Part shown: one piece after another, positions 53,081 to 62,686 of the stretch
How positions within the stretch are numbered: the first letter of the stretch is position 1
Layout of the letters: every line of letters starts with the position of its first letter
Assembly: GCF_900168115.1 (NCBI RefSeq)
Contig: NZ_FUZC01000010.1
Span: 1 to 64,000 of the forward strand
Direction of reading: 5' to 3'
DNA from: Salegentibacter salinarum
GTDB taxonomy: Bacteria; Bacteroidota; Bacteroidia; Flavobacteriales; Flavobacteriaceae
Length of the DNA: 64,000 nucleotides
The notes under the pieces: generated by a model
Told to the model about the DNA's origin: nothing
Seen by the model: the letters and a program-made list of their open reading frames with translations, nothing else
Databases searched by the model: none
Made by a program: the position numbers and the translations under genes

Positions 53081-54640
53081 ATGAAGTATCAATATCAAAT
53101 TCGAGTAAGCCCGGAAGAGGCTGCAAATCAGCATAAACTTAAGCAGGCAGTTTCCCGGCACGGGGGTATAGCTAAAAAGGATATTACTTATGTAAATGTT
53201 TTAAAACGATCTATTGATGCCAGGCAAAAGGATATAAAAATCAATTTAAAGGTTGATGTATACGTAAAAGAAGCATTTACTGAAGAAAAAATTTATCTCC
53301 CAGATTACCAGAATATAGAAAATAAAGAAGAAATTATAATTATTGGAGCCGGCCCTGCCGGTCTTTTTGCTGCACTACGTTGTATTGAATTAGGATTTAA
53401 ACCCATTATTATTGAAAGGGGAAAGGACGTCAGAACCCGGCGGCGAGACCTGAAAGCACTCAATATTGAACATATTGTAAATGAGGATTCCAATTACTGT
53501 TTTGGAGAAGGTGGCGCCGGAACTTACAGTGATGGAAAACTCTACACCCGCTCTAAGAAACGCGGGGATGTAGATAGAATTCTGAAATTATTAGTTGGTT
53601 TTGGGGCTACTTCAGAAATTATGGTAGAGTCGCACCCGCATATTGGTACAAACAAACTCCCGGCGATTATTGCGGATATCAGAGAGCTCATTTTAAATTG
53701 TGGTGGAGAAGTTCTTTTTGACACCCGGATGACCGATATCCTTGTTTTAAATAATGAAGTTACCGGAATTAAAACCCTAAAAGGCGAAACAATTAATTCG
53801 AAAAAAATTATCCTGGCTACGGGACACTCGGCCAGGGATATTTTTGAACTTTTACATAGGAAAAATGTAAAAATTGAAGCCAAAGCTTTTGCGCTAGGGG
53901 TTAGGGTAGAGCACCCACAAGAACTTATAGATCAAATTCAGTATAAATGTGATTCCAGGGGAGAATTTCTTCCACCTTCGCCTTATAGTATTGTGAAGCA
54001 AATAGGGGGTAGGGGTATGTACTCTTTTTGTATGTGCCCCGGCGGAATTATCGCTCCCTGCGCTACCGCTCCGGGTGAAGTAGTTACCAACGGCTGGTCT
54101 CCCAGTAAACGCGATCAACCAACCGCGAATTCGGGAATTGTGGTAGAGTTAAGGCTTTCAGATTTCAAAAATGCTGAAGGGAATCCGTTGGCTGCAATGG
54201 AATTTCAGAAGCAAATAGAACAAAAAGCCTGGTTGGAAGGCGGAAGCACCCAGAAAGTTCCTGCGCAACGTTTAGTGGATTTTATCCGGGGAAAAGTTTC
54301 TGCTAATTTGCCGGTTACGTCTTATAAACCCGGTGTAACTTCAACTGATTTGGGTGAAGTTTTTCCCGATTTTATTCATAAGACTTTACAAGGCGGGTTT
54401 AAAGAGTTTAACAAAAGTATGCGTGGTTTTTTAACCAACGAAGCTGTGGTTCACGCCCCGGAATCCAGGACTTCCTCCCCGGTAAGAATCCCGCGAGATC
54501 CTTACACTTTTGAACACGTGCAAATAAAAGGGCTTTATCCCTGCGGGGAAGGTGCAGGTTATGCCGGCGGAATTATTTCTGCAGCAATAGACGGGGAAAG
54601 GTGTGCCGAAAAATGTGTGGAAAGTCTCCAGCAATCTTAG
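53081..54640 (+). CDS. FAD-dependent oxidoreductase (COG2509-like)
   Basis: A 519-aa flavoprotein. After an N-terminal domain of about 80 residues (KYQYQIRVSPEEAANQHKLK, SIDARQKDIKINLKVDVYVK) comes the dinucleotide motif IIIGAGPAGLFAALRCIELG, then SNYCFGEGGAGTYSDGKLYT and a final FAD segment (YPCGEGAGYAGGIISAAIDG). It belongs to a conserved bacterial flavoprotein family with no known substrate. TATTTTTG at 53056-53063 is a promoter candidate. Confidence 0.93.
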   Translation: MKYQYQIRVSPEEAANQHKLKQAVSRHGGIAKKDITYVNVLKRSIDARQKDIKINLKVDVYVKEAFTEEKIYLPDYQNIENKEEIIIIGAGPAGLFAALRCIELGFKPIIIERGKDVRTRRRDLKALNIEHIVNEDSNYCFGEGGAGTYSDGKLYTRSKKRGDVDRILKLLVGFGATSEIMVESHPHIGTNKLPAIIADIRELILNCGGEVLFDTRMTDILVLNNEVTGIKTLKGETINSKKIILATGHSARDIFELLHRKNVKIEAKAFALGVRVEHPQELIDQIQYKCDSRGEFLPPSPYSIVKQIGGRGMYSFCMCPGGIIAPCATAPGEVVTNGWSPSKRDQPTANSGIVVELRLSDFKNAEGNPLAAMEFQKQIEQKAWLEGGSTQKVPAQRLVDFIRGKVSANLPVTSYKPGVTSTDLGEVFPDFIHKTLQGGFKEFNKSMRGFLTNEAVVHAPESRTSSPVRIPRDPYTFEHVQIKGLYPCGEGAGYAGGIISAAIDGERCAEKCVESLQQS

Positions 54641-54747
54641 CCGTTTATAAAGGTTAAATTATTGATAATTGTCAAGACATTAATAATGTTGATTTTGGTT
54701 TTTTTTATCTTCAATTTTGAATATAACCACCAATAAAAATCAAGATT

Positions 54748-56274
54748 ATGCCCATAGTAGGTTCCTTAATTAAAAGTCTTATAGATCTTCGCGATACCAT
54801 TGTTTCTGAACCGGAAGCAGAAGAAGCCCAAAAAGAGGTACTTACTAAATTGCTTAAAAAGGCACAAGACACCCAATTTGGAAAACATTACGATTTTGAA
54901 TCTATTTTAAAGTCAGGTGATGTTCAAAAGACATTTGCTGATAAGGTGCCTTATTTTGATTACAATAAGCTTAATAATGAATGGTGGTATAAATTACACG
55001 ATGGTGAAAAAGACGTTACCTGGCCGGGAAGGCCTCCTTATTTTGCCGTAAGTTCTGGAACTACCGGAACAAGCAGTAAACGTATCCCAGTTACCGATGA
55101 AATGCTGGAATCTATTAGAAAGGCAGGTATTAAACAGGTGAGTGCATTAAGCAATTTTGATCTTCCGCCAGATTTCTTTGAAAAGGAAATTATGATGCTA
55201 GGAAGCTCTACCGATCTTGAGAAAGAAGGCGACCACGAAGAAGGTGAAATTAGCGGGATTAGTGCAAGTAATATTCCTTTTTGGTTTCGCGGGTATTATA
55301 AACCCGGGGAAGAAATTTCAAAAATTGAAAAATGGGATGAGCGCGTTCAACGTATTGCCGAAAATGCTAAAAACTGGGATATTGGAGCCCTAAGCGGAAT
55401 CCCGTCCTGGCTTGAACTTATGATGAAAAAGGTTATTGAACATAATAATCTTGATAATATTCACGATATCTGGCCAAACCTCAGAGTTTACGCTTCAGGC
55501 GGAGTTGCATTTGAACCTTACGAAAAGAGTTTTAATGATTTATTGGGCCACCCAATTACAGTTATTGATACTTACCTGGCTTCAGAAGGATTTTTGGCAG
55601 TCCAGGCGCGACCTGATACTAATGCCATGAAGTTGATTCTGGATAACGGAATTTATTTTGAATTTGTTCCTTTTAAAGCTGAATACATTAATCAGGATGG
55701 TTCTATTGTTGAAGATGCACCGGTTATTTCTTTAGGTGAAGTTGAAGAAGAAAAAGATTATGTGCTGCTGATTAGTACCGTTTCTGGCGCGTGGAGATAT
55801 TTAATAGGAGATACCATTAAATTTACTGATGTTGAACGAAAGGAAATTCGCATCACCGGAAGAACAAAATTCTTTTTAAACGTGGTTGGTTCTCAACTTT
55901 CAGTTAATAAAATGAATGATGCAGTGCAGGAGCTCGAAGAAAAATTCGATATTAAAATTCCTGAATTTACGCTGGCTGCGGTAAGAATTGATGGAGAGTT
56001 TCATCATCACTGGTATTTAGGAACCAAGGGTTCTACTTCTGAAGAAGAATTAACTACAGCTTTAGATGAATCTTTAAAAAATGCGAATAAAAATTATAAG
56101 GTAGCTCGTTCTAAAGCTTTAAAAGGCGTAAAAGTAACGAAAGTGCATCCAGAGATGTTCCCTGAATGGAACGCCGCTAATAAGAAAAAAGGAGGACAGG
56201 TAAAAATGGAAAAAGTGATGGATGAGGAGAAATTTGCGAAATGGGAAAAGTTTGTAAAAGAACAAAAAGCCTAA
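54748..56274 (+). CDS. GH3 (auxin-responsive) family adenylating enzyme
   Basis: A 508-aa member of the GH3 family: the ATP-binding motif YFAVSSGTTGTSSKRIPVTD (P-loop of adenylating enzymes), WDIGALSGIPSWLELMMKKV, YASGGVAFEPYEKSFNDLLG, and the last hinge region (FTDVERKEIRITGRTKFFLN). Plant GH3 proteins conjugate amino acids to jasmonate or auxin; bacterial ones are uncharacterised. It is cytoplasmic. Its 3' end overlaps the convergent metalloprotein gene by 4 bp. Confidence 0.93.
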   Translation: MPIVGSLIKSLIDLRDTIVSEPEAEEAQKEVLTKLLKKAQDTQFGKHYDFESILKSGDVQKTFADKVPYFDYNKLNNEWWYKLHDGEKDVTWPGRPPYFAVSSGTTGTSSKRIPVTDEMLESIRKAGIKQVSALSNFDLPPDFFEKEIMMLGSSTDLEKEGDHEEGEISGISASNIPFWFRGYYKPGEEISKIEKWDERVQRIAENAKNWDIGALSGIPSWLELMMKKVIEHNNLDNIHDIWPNLRVYASGGVAFEPYEKSFNDLLGHPITVIDTYLASEGFLAVQARPDTNAMKLILDNGIYFEFVPFKAEYINQDGSIVEDAPVISLGEVEEEKDYVLLISTVSGAWRYLIGDTIKFTDVERKEIRITGRTKFFLNVVGSQLSVNKMNDAVQELEEKFDIKIPEFTLAAVRIDGEFHHHWYLGTKGSTSEEELTTALDESLKNANKNYKVARSKALKGVKVTKVHPEMFPEWNAANKKKGGQVKMEKVMDEEKFAKWEKFVKEQKA

Positions 56275-56939
56275 TCGTCGTCTTCGTCAATTTCATCAAT
56301 TAAAGCCATAATCTCCTCTTGTGACAGGTAGAGTTTTTTAATTCGGGCTTTATAGGCATCAGCGAGGTGAGTGTGGTTTAAAATAAAATCTTTAGTAGCA
56401 ATAATATATTTTCCAAGTCCATGGTTTACTGCGTATGTATCTGCGGCTCTTTCCGCTTCCTGGATATATCTTTTGGAAGTAAGATATTTAGCCCCAAACC
56501 ATACCATATTTATTGCACTGCGTTCGCGATAATCCATAATGTGGCCTAGTTCGTGCCCAATCCAGCCAATAAGCACATCTGAAGGAACATTTTTCACATC
56601 AAAGACTTCATCTTCAATTTTAATATGCTCACTTATCATCACAAAATATGAACGATTTTTTTTATTCTTTAGCAATCCTGAAACTTTTGGCTGTGCCTGC
56701 ATAAAAGATTTCTGAATCTTCTTTTTAAATTTGAATTCAATAGGAGTGTCTTTTAACTCCGGGTAATGGGAAAGGGCTACATAGGTTTCCCTCCAAATTT
56801 CATCGGGCACAATTTTATTTTCAAATTTTAAAGTATCTTTTTGTTTCATTTTTTCCTGGGCATAAAGCGCACTCCAATTCCATTGGCAAAATAGAATTGC
56901 TGTAATTAATAAAAAATATGTTTTAAGTATAGATTTCAA
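56271..56939 (-). CDS. HELGH-motif zinc metalloprotein with signal peptide
   Basis: A 222-aa protein. An N-terminal signal (YFLLITAILFCQWNWSALYA) is followed by SKYFVM-like strands, and GWIGHELGHIMDYRERSAIN carries HELGH with a downstream EAERAADTYAVNHGLGKYII, which supplies the third (Glu) ligand as in gluzincins. The length after the motif is short and the tail is acidic (EIDEDDD). It is probably a small periplasmic or envelope metallopeptidase. Its 3' end overlaps the GH3 gene. Confidence 0.8.
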   Translation of the reverse strand: MKSILKTYFLLITAILFCQWNWSALYAQEKMKQKDTLKFENKIVPDEIWRETYVALSHYPELKDTPIEFKFKKKIQKSFMQAQPKVSGLLKNKKNRSYFVMISEHIKIEDEVFDVKNVPSDVLIGWIGHELGHIMDYRERSAINMVWFGAKYLTSKRYIQEAERAADTYAVNHGLGKYIIATKDFILNHTHLADAYKARIKKLYLSQEEIMALIDEIDEDDD

Positions 56940-57017
56940 TTTGGACTGTTTCTGTATAGAGCTAAAAATATAGTAAACCTGCTGGTTTCGCCAAGAAAGT
57001 AGTTATAAAATAAACAT

Positions 57018-57050
57018 AAAAAAAGGCCACCTATAGGGGTGGCCTTTTTT
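57018..57050. terminator. rho-independent terminator downstream of DUF4168 gene
   Basis: AAAAAAGGCCACC pairs with GGTGGCCTTTTTT around TATAGG with T/A-rich flanks, effective in both directions. Confidence 0.85.
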
Positions 57051-57080
57051 ATTACAATATTTCTAAAACTTCTTTAGAAA

Positions 57081-57563
57081 TTATCCTTGCATTAACTGCT
57101 GTAATCTCTGTTGTAGTTCAGTATCGGTTTGAAGTGCCATTGCGATTTTCTCGTAACGTGCAACATCAAGACCTTCCTCTGAAATAGCACTTTCCATTTC
57201 TTTCTGGAATTCGCCTTGCATACCTTCAATTTCAGTAACAACTTCTTTGTGCTTTGTCATTTCTTCTTCAGTAGCATCAACCTCGGTATTTGGGTCTAAA
57301 GAGGCCTGGTGAATTTCATTAAAACGCTGAATGTCAAATCCGCTATCTTCTACTTTCTTCGCCATCTCCTGTTGCGCCTGCTGGTTTACCATTCTAATTT
57401 TTTGGTAAGCATCAGCAAATTTAGAAAGCTCCTCGTCACTAACATCTACTTCTACAGCTTGCTGTTGTTGCTGTGGCAGTTGTTGAGTTTGGGCAAATAC
57501 ACTTGCTGATCCTAATAAGGCAAAAGCAAATAATAAACCTGCAATCTTTTTTGATTTAATCAT
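57081..57563 (-). CDS. DUF4168 domain protein
   Basis: A 160-aa protein with a signal peptide (IAGLLFAFALLGSASVFAQT) and a Gln-rich linker. DEELSKFADAYQKIRMVNQQ, DIQRFNEIHQASLDPN and DVARYEKIAMALQTDTELQQ follow the DUF4168 helix pattern. It probably is a periplasmic, helical protein of unknown function. It is preceded by the frameshifted DUF2490 gene. Confidence 0.85.
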   Translation of the reverse strand: MIKSKKIAGLLFAFALLGSASVFAQTQQLPQQQQQAVEVDVSDEELSKFADAYQKIRMVNQQAQQEMAKKVEDSGFDIQRFNEIHQASLDPNTEVDATEEEMTKHKEVVTEIEGMQGEFQKEMESAISEEGLDVARYEKIAMALQTDTELQQRLQQLMQG

Positions 57564-57680
57564 AATCTTTGTTTAAAGTTTTTAATGAAACGCAATCTAA
57601 AAAGATCATATTGGGACACAAAAAATATCCGTAATTTGTTTTATTTTTTTAGAGAAAGTTAACTGAAAACAGGAAAATTG

Positions 57681-58504
57681 TTAAAATTCGTTCTCTAAAA
57701 CCTGTATTTTTTCTTTTTGCTTTTCAATCCTTCTACGGTGAAAATCTAAATTATGGTACACGCTAACTCTTGGTATATGTCTATGCTCAAAACTATTGGG
57801 CCCTTCTTTATACCTAAAGGTCCACATATATCCTACCTGTACTTGAATGTTTTCATTTAAAATATAACCAAGGCCAAGGAACATTCGGTTATCTTCTAAA
57901 TAATCGTAAGTAATAGATTTACCGGCTTGAACAAAAATTTCTTCATAAAAAGAAAGGAATAATGTATTGTTGATTAGCTTATAATTGTTTAGAGGATAAT
58001 ATGCAGTTAATTTATACCGAAATCTATGGCTTAATTTAAATGGAGAATCTTCTATATAATCCCTTTTCCAGCGCTGCTCAAATCTAAATTGATGATTCAA
58101 CTTTAATCTTTCAAATGGCTGAACAAAACAATTTGCTGCCATAACCTGTATTGCGGTACTACGTTATCCTGATTTGCTAAATTCTGCTCCGGAGCCCAGT
58201 AGAAAGGCGTAACAACCCCGGCGGTAAGTTCTACCTTGGGGTTTATTAAATAGGTAAGACCAAACCTAAGATAGATTTGAGCCATATCGTTCACAAAATT
58301 ATTTCTACGTCTAAAATGGTATTCTCCATAATAGAATAGTTTTTCATTAAGTCTATATTTTGTATAAAGTCCCGTCCATAACCCGGTGGTATGGGTAAAT
58401 TCTTTATCGTAGTTATTATTTAAAATCGAAGGTTCATTTTCTTCCTGTGCTAATGAAGAAAATGAAATTAAACATACAACGAATAGCGAAAATATTTTCT
58501 TCAT
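57681..58504 (-). pseudogene. DUF2490 protein with frameshift
   Basis: Two frames form one gene. The first (ATG 58504, with signal FSLFVVCLISFSSLAQ) reads GLWTGLYTKYRLNEKLFYYG up to RLWQQIVLFSHL; the second continues FERLKLNHQFRFEQRWKRDY and ends IEKQKEKIQVLENEF. A missing T in the run at about 58113-58116 (CAT TTT GAA becoming CAT TTG AAA) explains the break. It is a beta-barrel-like envelope protein. Its ATG overlaps the TAA of the upstream gene (TAATG), so it is translationally coupled. Confidence 0.82.
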
Positions 58505-60438
58505 TACAGGCTTCTAAGTAGTTCTAATTTCTCGTTAAAGGAGTCGGTTCTACGTAATTTTCTCTCCAGGTTTTTTGTATTCTTATCTTCCATAAAAATT
58601 AACCTGTCCTGCATTCTTTGTATTGAATTAAACTTTTTAAGGACTTCTTCCGGGTCACGATATGCTGCGCGGGCCTGGTTTTTTAAACCCTCAATAATAG
58701 TATTATTAATTTCGTTGTATAAGGTTTTCTTTTTTCTCGCCGGAACCTGATCGCTGTAAGTAAAAGGGTCAAAAGTGTATTCGGTGTATAAAGTATCTAT
58801 TTCACCTTCTAATTCTGTTATTCTCTCCCCGGTTTCCCAAATAGTTTCCAGAAGTTCTAATTGTCTTAAAATGGAATTTCCCCGCTCTATTTGTATCGCA
58901 TCATCTTCGGTATCTTCCAGGAAATTATTGACTAATTGCGGAAGGCTGTCCTGGTAAAAATTATTCTTGGTTTGTTTTACAATTTCATCCAGAGCCTCAT
59001 CATTAAGTTGGTTGCTGTAAAGTTCTTCTATATTTCTTCGGGTGCGTGAAACCTCGTCATTTAACCGGCCAATTTCTTTATCTAAGCGTAAGTCTTCTAT
59101 GGCTGAGGTAAGACTAATAATTAAACTGTCTGCAAGTTCATTTCTCTTCTTAAAATTCTCTGTAACATAGAGTAAGAAATTATTTGATTCTTCTTCACTG
59201 CGGTAATCATAAATAAGCTTTTCTCCCTGCACCATAAGGGTGTCCTGGGCTAACAATTCTTTAGCATAATTCACCAACAGTCCCTCACGATTGTAAAATG
59301 GCAACTGTTCTTTATAAAAAATATCGTTCCAGGGTTTTATATATTCATTTAGAGAATCTTGTTTTTGCTTCCATTTTAACGCTTTTTGAATATCAGCATT
59401 TTCAACCAGGTTTAGGTTTTCAATTTCCAGGTTGGTGATACTATCTATATTTTTTCGATACTTATTCTCAATTTCCTTCCATTCCTCAAGGGCGTTTTCT
59501 TCTTCGCTCTTTAGAGGGTAAAAAGCCCTGTTAGTACCTAACGGAAGTTGCTCCATAGGCTCTATTTGTGGATCGTATTTAAAAATTGCCTTGAAAATAT
59601 TCTGAATAAGCTTTTCGCCTTTCTTCTGCGCCTTAATGTATTTGGAATTACGGGGATAACCATCACTAAAAGTTAAGCTTAATGGGCGATTTACGAGTTC
59701 CACATCGGTTTGCTCATTCGCCAGGGCAGCTTGGAGCCCTTCACTTAATGGATATTTTATTTCTTCAATAGTTCTTCCATTTTCATTGCGTTCCAGGCTT
59801 AATAAAATTCCCCTGTCGTAAGTGCGAATTTCCTGGATATCTTCGGTGAAATAATTAAACTCCCAAATTCCATCCATTAATCCGTTCACCATATTTCCTA
59901 TCACCGAAACACTATCGTTCTCCCGGTTGGCAATAATATAATCGAACTTCCCGGTCATTCTTTGGTTCTGAAACTGGGTTTTCAGATATTCCAGCGTTTT
60001 CACCCGATTCCCATCCACGTATAATATAGTTTCCATAAGGAGATCCCCGGCAGGGTAACCATCGCGGTAGGTGACTTCCATAATCTCATCCTCTGTAAGA
60101 ATATCGTAATCTAATTCCACATCGGAAATCTCATTGATTTTTACAATGTGATGCTTAACTTCATAGCTCCAATCATCAACTTTTTGGTTATTTTCATATT
60201 TTCCTTCCCAAAAATTATAGGTAGCAGAAGTTTCAGCCAGGCTATCTTTATTCTCTCTTAAAAAAGAGAATTCACCATCTTTTATTTTCTCATCCTCGTT
60301 TGCTAATTTGTAAGTAAACTGAGCTTTTCCTGTAATTCCCGGAATGGGTTGGTAAATACTATCGTAAGAATAATTTTGTCCAGAAACACCGGTGCAAATA
60401 AGGTTAATTAAAAAGAGTAGGAGTACAGGTCTCTTCAT
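58504..60438 (-). CDS. MORN/YwqK-like large envelope protein
   Basis: The start is at [20 protein letters not shown] (60438), a signal peptide; product 644 aa. The first part has repeated motifs such as [20 protein letters not shown] and [20 protein letters not shown], related to MORN/YwqK-type antitoxin repeats. The second part is long, charged and helical ([39 protein letters not shown]). I do not recognise the complete protein. It is probably periplasmic or surface-exposed, and it is upstream of the DUF2490 gene. Confidence 0.65.
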
Positions 60439-60722
60439 ATTTAGGACTGGTTTAAAGGAAATTTTTATCCAGCCTGAACTACTCAAGTTTTACGCCAACT
60501 GAAATAATATGACTAAAGTTTGGCGTTTTTATTAGAATCTAAGAATTTAAAAATAAACTGGTTTTATGTATAAGCATTCAAGCCGCTGACAAATAGGTGT
60601 TTATTAAAAATAATGCTTTTAAACAATCACGGGATTAATTAATAAGATTAACACCGGGAATAAGACACTTGCCGAGTTTTCTGCCAAAAATTCTACAAAT
60701 GTGTTGATATACTTCACAGGTG
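60439..60722. other. gap upstream of the large protein
   Basis: About 280 bp between same-strand genes; no gene, promoter not identified. Confidence 0.3.
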
Positions 60723-62588
60723 TTAGAATCCGCGAGCAGAAATCACTTCCAGATTAATAGATTCTCCAATATCTTCTTCTAACTGTTTTTTAATATCCCT
60801 AATTTGATCCCCAGTCAGATTTTCAGGGCCAACCAGGGTTAGGGAAACCCGCAAGGGATCTCCAAACCTAACTTTTACATCCCTAATTACCAATTCGTTT
60901 ACCGTAGAACCTTCTAATTCGCGGGTAATACTGGCTTCTTTTTTAATTCGGTTAAAAGAAAGGGAAAGAGGCACCATCACCATCCCGATTAGAATTAAAG
61001 TATAGACCAAACCGAGTTTTGCCCTTTTAAATGGAGCAAAACCAAGGATGAGAAAGGTGATACCGGCAAACATAATAATTCCGGCAAGGTTGGTTAAATA
61101 CAATAAAAATGCTCCCGAAAATACCTGCCAGTCCCACCAGCCAATTCCAATTCCGGCAACTGCCAATGGCGGTACCAGGGCAACCGCAATGGCTACTCCC
61201 GCGAGGCTTTTTGCAATTCCTTCTTTGGCATGCGCGTAAGCTGCAGCAACTCCGGAGGCTACTGCAATTCCCATATCTAAAAGCGTGGGCGATAGACGCG
61301 CATCAATTTCAGAAGTAATTAATTTTATTGGAATTATAAGGGTAACACCCGACGAGAATAAAAGCGAAACCCCGGTTCCAATTAAAATGGTGATTATTCC
61401 TCTTTTCAGCATATTGGTATCGTAACGTACCATTCCCATCGCGAAAGAAACGATAGGAGAAATAATAGGGGCCAAAATCATCGCCCCTATTATTACCGGT
61501 GACGAATCAGCGAACAATCCAAAAGTGGCGATAAGAGTTGAAAGAATCATCATTACCACATAAATAGAACTGGATTTTGAGTTTTCTCGCAAAACCTTAA
61601 ATAATTCCTGAAATTCTTCGGTTGTGGCGCGGGGTAGAATTGGTATGGTACGTTTGGTTAATTCCTCACGTTTTTCGCCGGTGGGCAGAGTATCGGTCTT
61701 GTTACTCTTTTTTAAATTAGCTTCATCTTTCTCGGTGCAATATTTACTGGCCTGCGCCAGGCAAAGCGATTCTGGTTCTACCCTAAGTGATATTTCTTTG
61801 GCCTTCTCTTTTTCTCCATCTATGGTGAATTCAATATCAGAAGAATTTTTAATTTCCAGGTTGGCAATTTTTATTCTTCCAATAAAAGGAGGCGTTTTAT
61901 CTAATTGTTTTCCGCCGGGAAGTAAACTGCGCAATAAAAACCATATTAACTGTAATAAATTAGTAGGCGATATTATAAGTGCAGTAAACATCCCGTCGTT
62001 CAAAGAACTTTCTGAAACGAGTCTCCTGGCCACAACCGAGCTTAAAGCATGTTCCACTACAATTATTCCCAGGGCTGAGGTATGAATTATTTTTTCACCT
62101 TCTGAGCTTATAACATAGGAGTTATGTGAAAGGGAAGATAAATGCCGTATATTCTTGAAAAAGGTATAAACTTCTCTTACAAAGTTGTTGTTTTGGTGAT
62201 CTTCAGTAAAAATAAAAACATTCCCAATATTAACCGACTGGAATATGGGAATATCATTACAATAGAGCATATCTAAAGTATGTGCTTCTTCATTTTCAAG
62301 AATTTCTTTTATAACTTCCTTCGGGTCATTGGCAATTCCCAAACCTTTGGTGGTATACGTATTCTCGGGGTGAGGGAGAATTCCAACTTTTTGATTTTGC
62401 TTCGCAGCTTTTGGTAAAAATTCTCTTAGGAACTCATCGCTTAAATAAGTAATTACTATATCGTTTTTTCCTGCTTCAAATTCGGTTTCGGGGTAATCTA
62501 TGGTTTGTTTTTCGGTATTTTCTAATAGAGGAAAAATATCATTTTCCACAGTTTCCCTATCATCAGGATGATGTAAAATATACAGCAT
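60723..62588 (-). CDS. DUF389 membrane protein with diacylglycerol-kinase-like N-terminus
   Basis: A 621-aa protein. The first 290 residues look like a lipid-kinase (DAGK-like) domain: DYPETEFEAGKNDIVITYLS, LPHPENTYTTKGLGIANDPK and SLNDGMFTALIISPTNLLQL. The C-terminal part is the DUF389/TIGR00341 membrane domain with several helices (VVMMILSTLIATFGLFADSS, PVIIGAMILAPIISPIVSFA, GVSLLFSSGVTLIIPIKLIT, LAGVAIAVALVPPLAVAGIG). A lipid-kinase-like domain joined to DUF389 is known in this family. The function is unknown; it may be a transporter with a regulatory domain. Confidence 0.82.
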   Translation of the reverse strand: MLYILHHPDDRETVENDIFPLLENTEKQTIDYPETEFEAGKNDIVITYLSDEFLREFLPKAAKQNQKVGILPHPENTYTTKGLGIANDPKEVIKEILENEEAHTLDMLYCNDIPIFQSVNIGNVFIFTEDHQNNNFVREVYTFFKNIRHLSSLSHNSYVISSEGEKIIHTSALGIIVVEHALSSVVARRLVSESSLNDGMFTALIISPTNLLQLIWFLLRSLLPGGKQLDKTPPFIGRIKIANLEIKNSSDIEFTIDGEKEKAKEISLRVEPESLCLAQASKYCTEKDEANLKKSNKTDTLPTGEKREELTKRTIPILPRATTEEFQELFKVLRENSKSSSIYVVMMILSTLIATFGLFADSSPVIIGAMILAPIISPIVSFAMGMVRYDTNMLKRGIITILIGTGVSLLFSSGVTLIIPIKLITSEIDARLSPTLLDMGIAVASGVAAAYAHAKEGIAKSLAGVAIAVALVPPLAVAGIGIGWWDWQVFSGAFLLYLTNLAGIIMFAGITFLILGFAPFKRAKLGLVYTLILIGMVMVPLSLSFNRIKKEASITRELEGSTVNELVIRDVKVRFGDPLRVSLTLVGPENLTGDQIRDIKKQLEEDIGESINLEVISARGF

Positions 62589-62686
62589 AGTTTTTTATTG
62601 CGATTGCACCGCCAAGATAAGGCTTTTTGAAACCGGCACTAAAAGTTTAACCTGAGTTTTTGAGTTCTCCCTAAGAACAGCACGAG

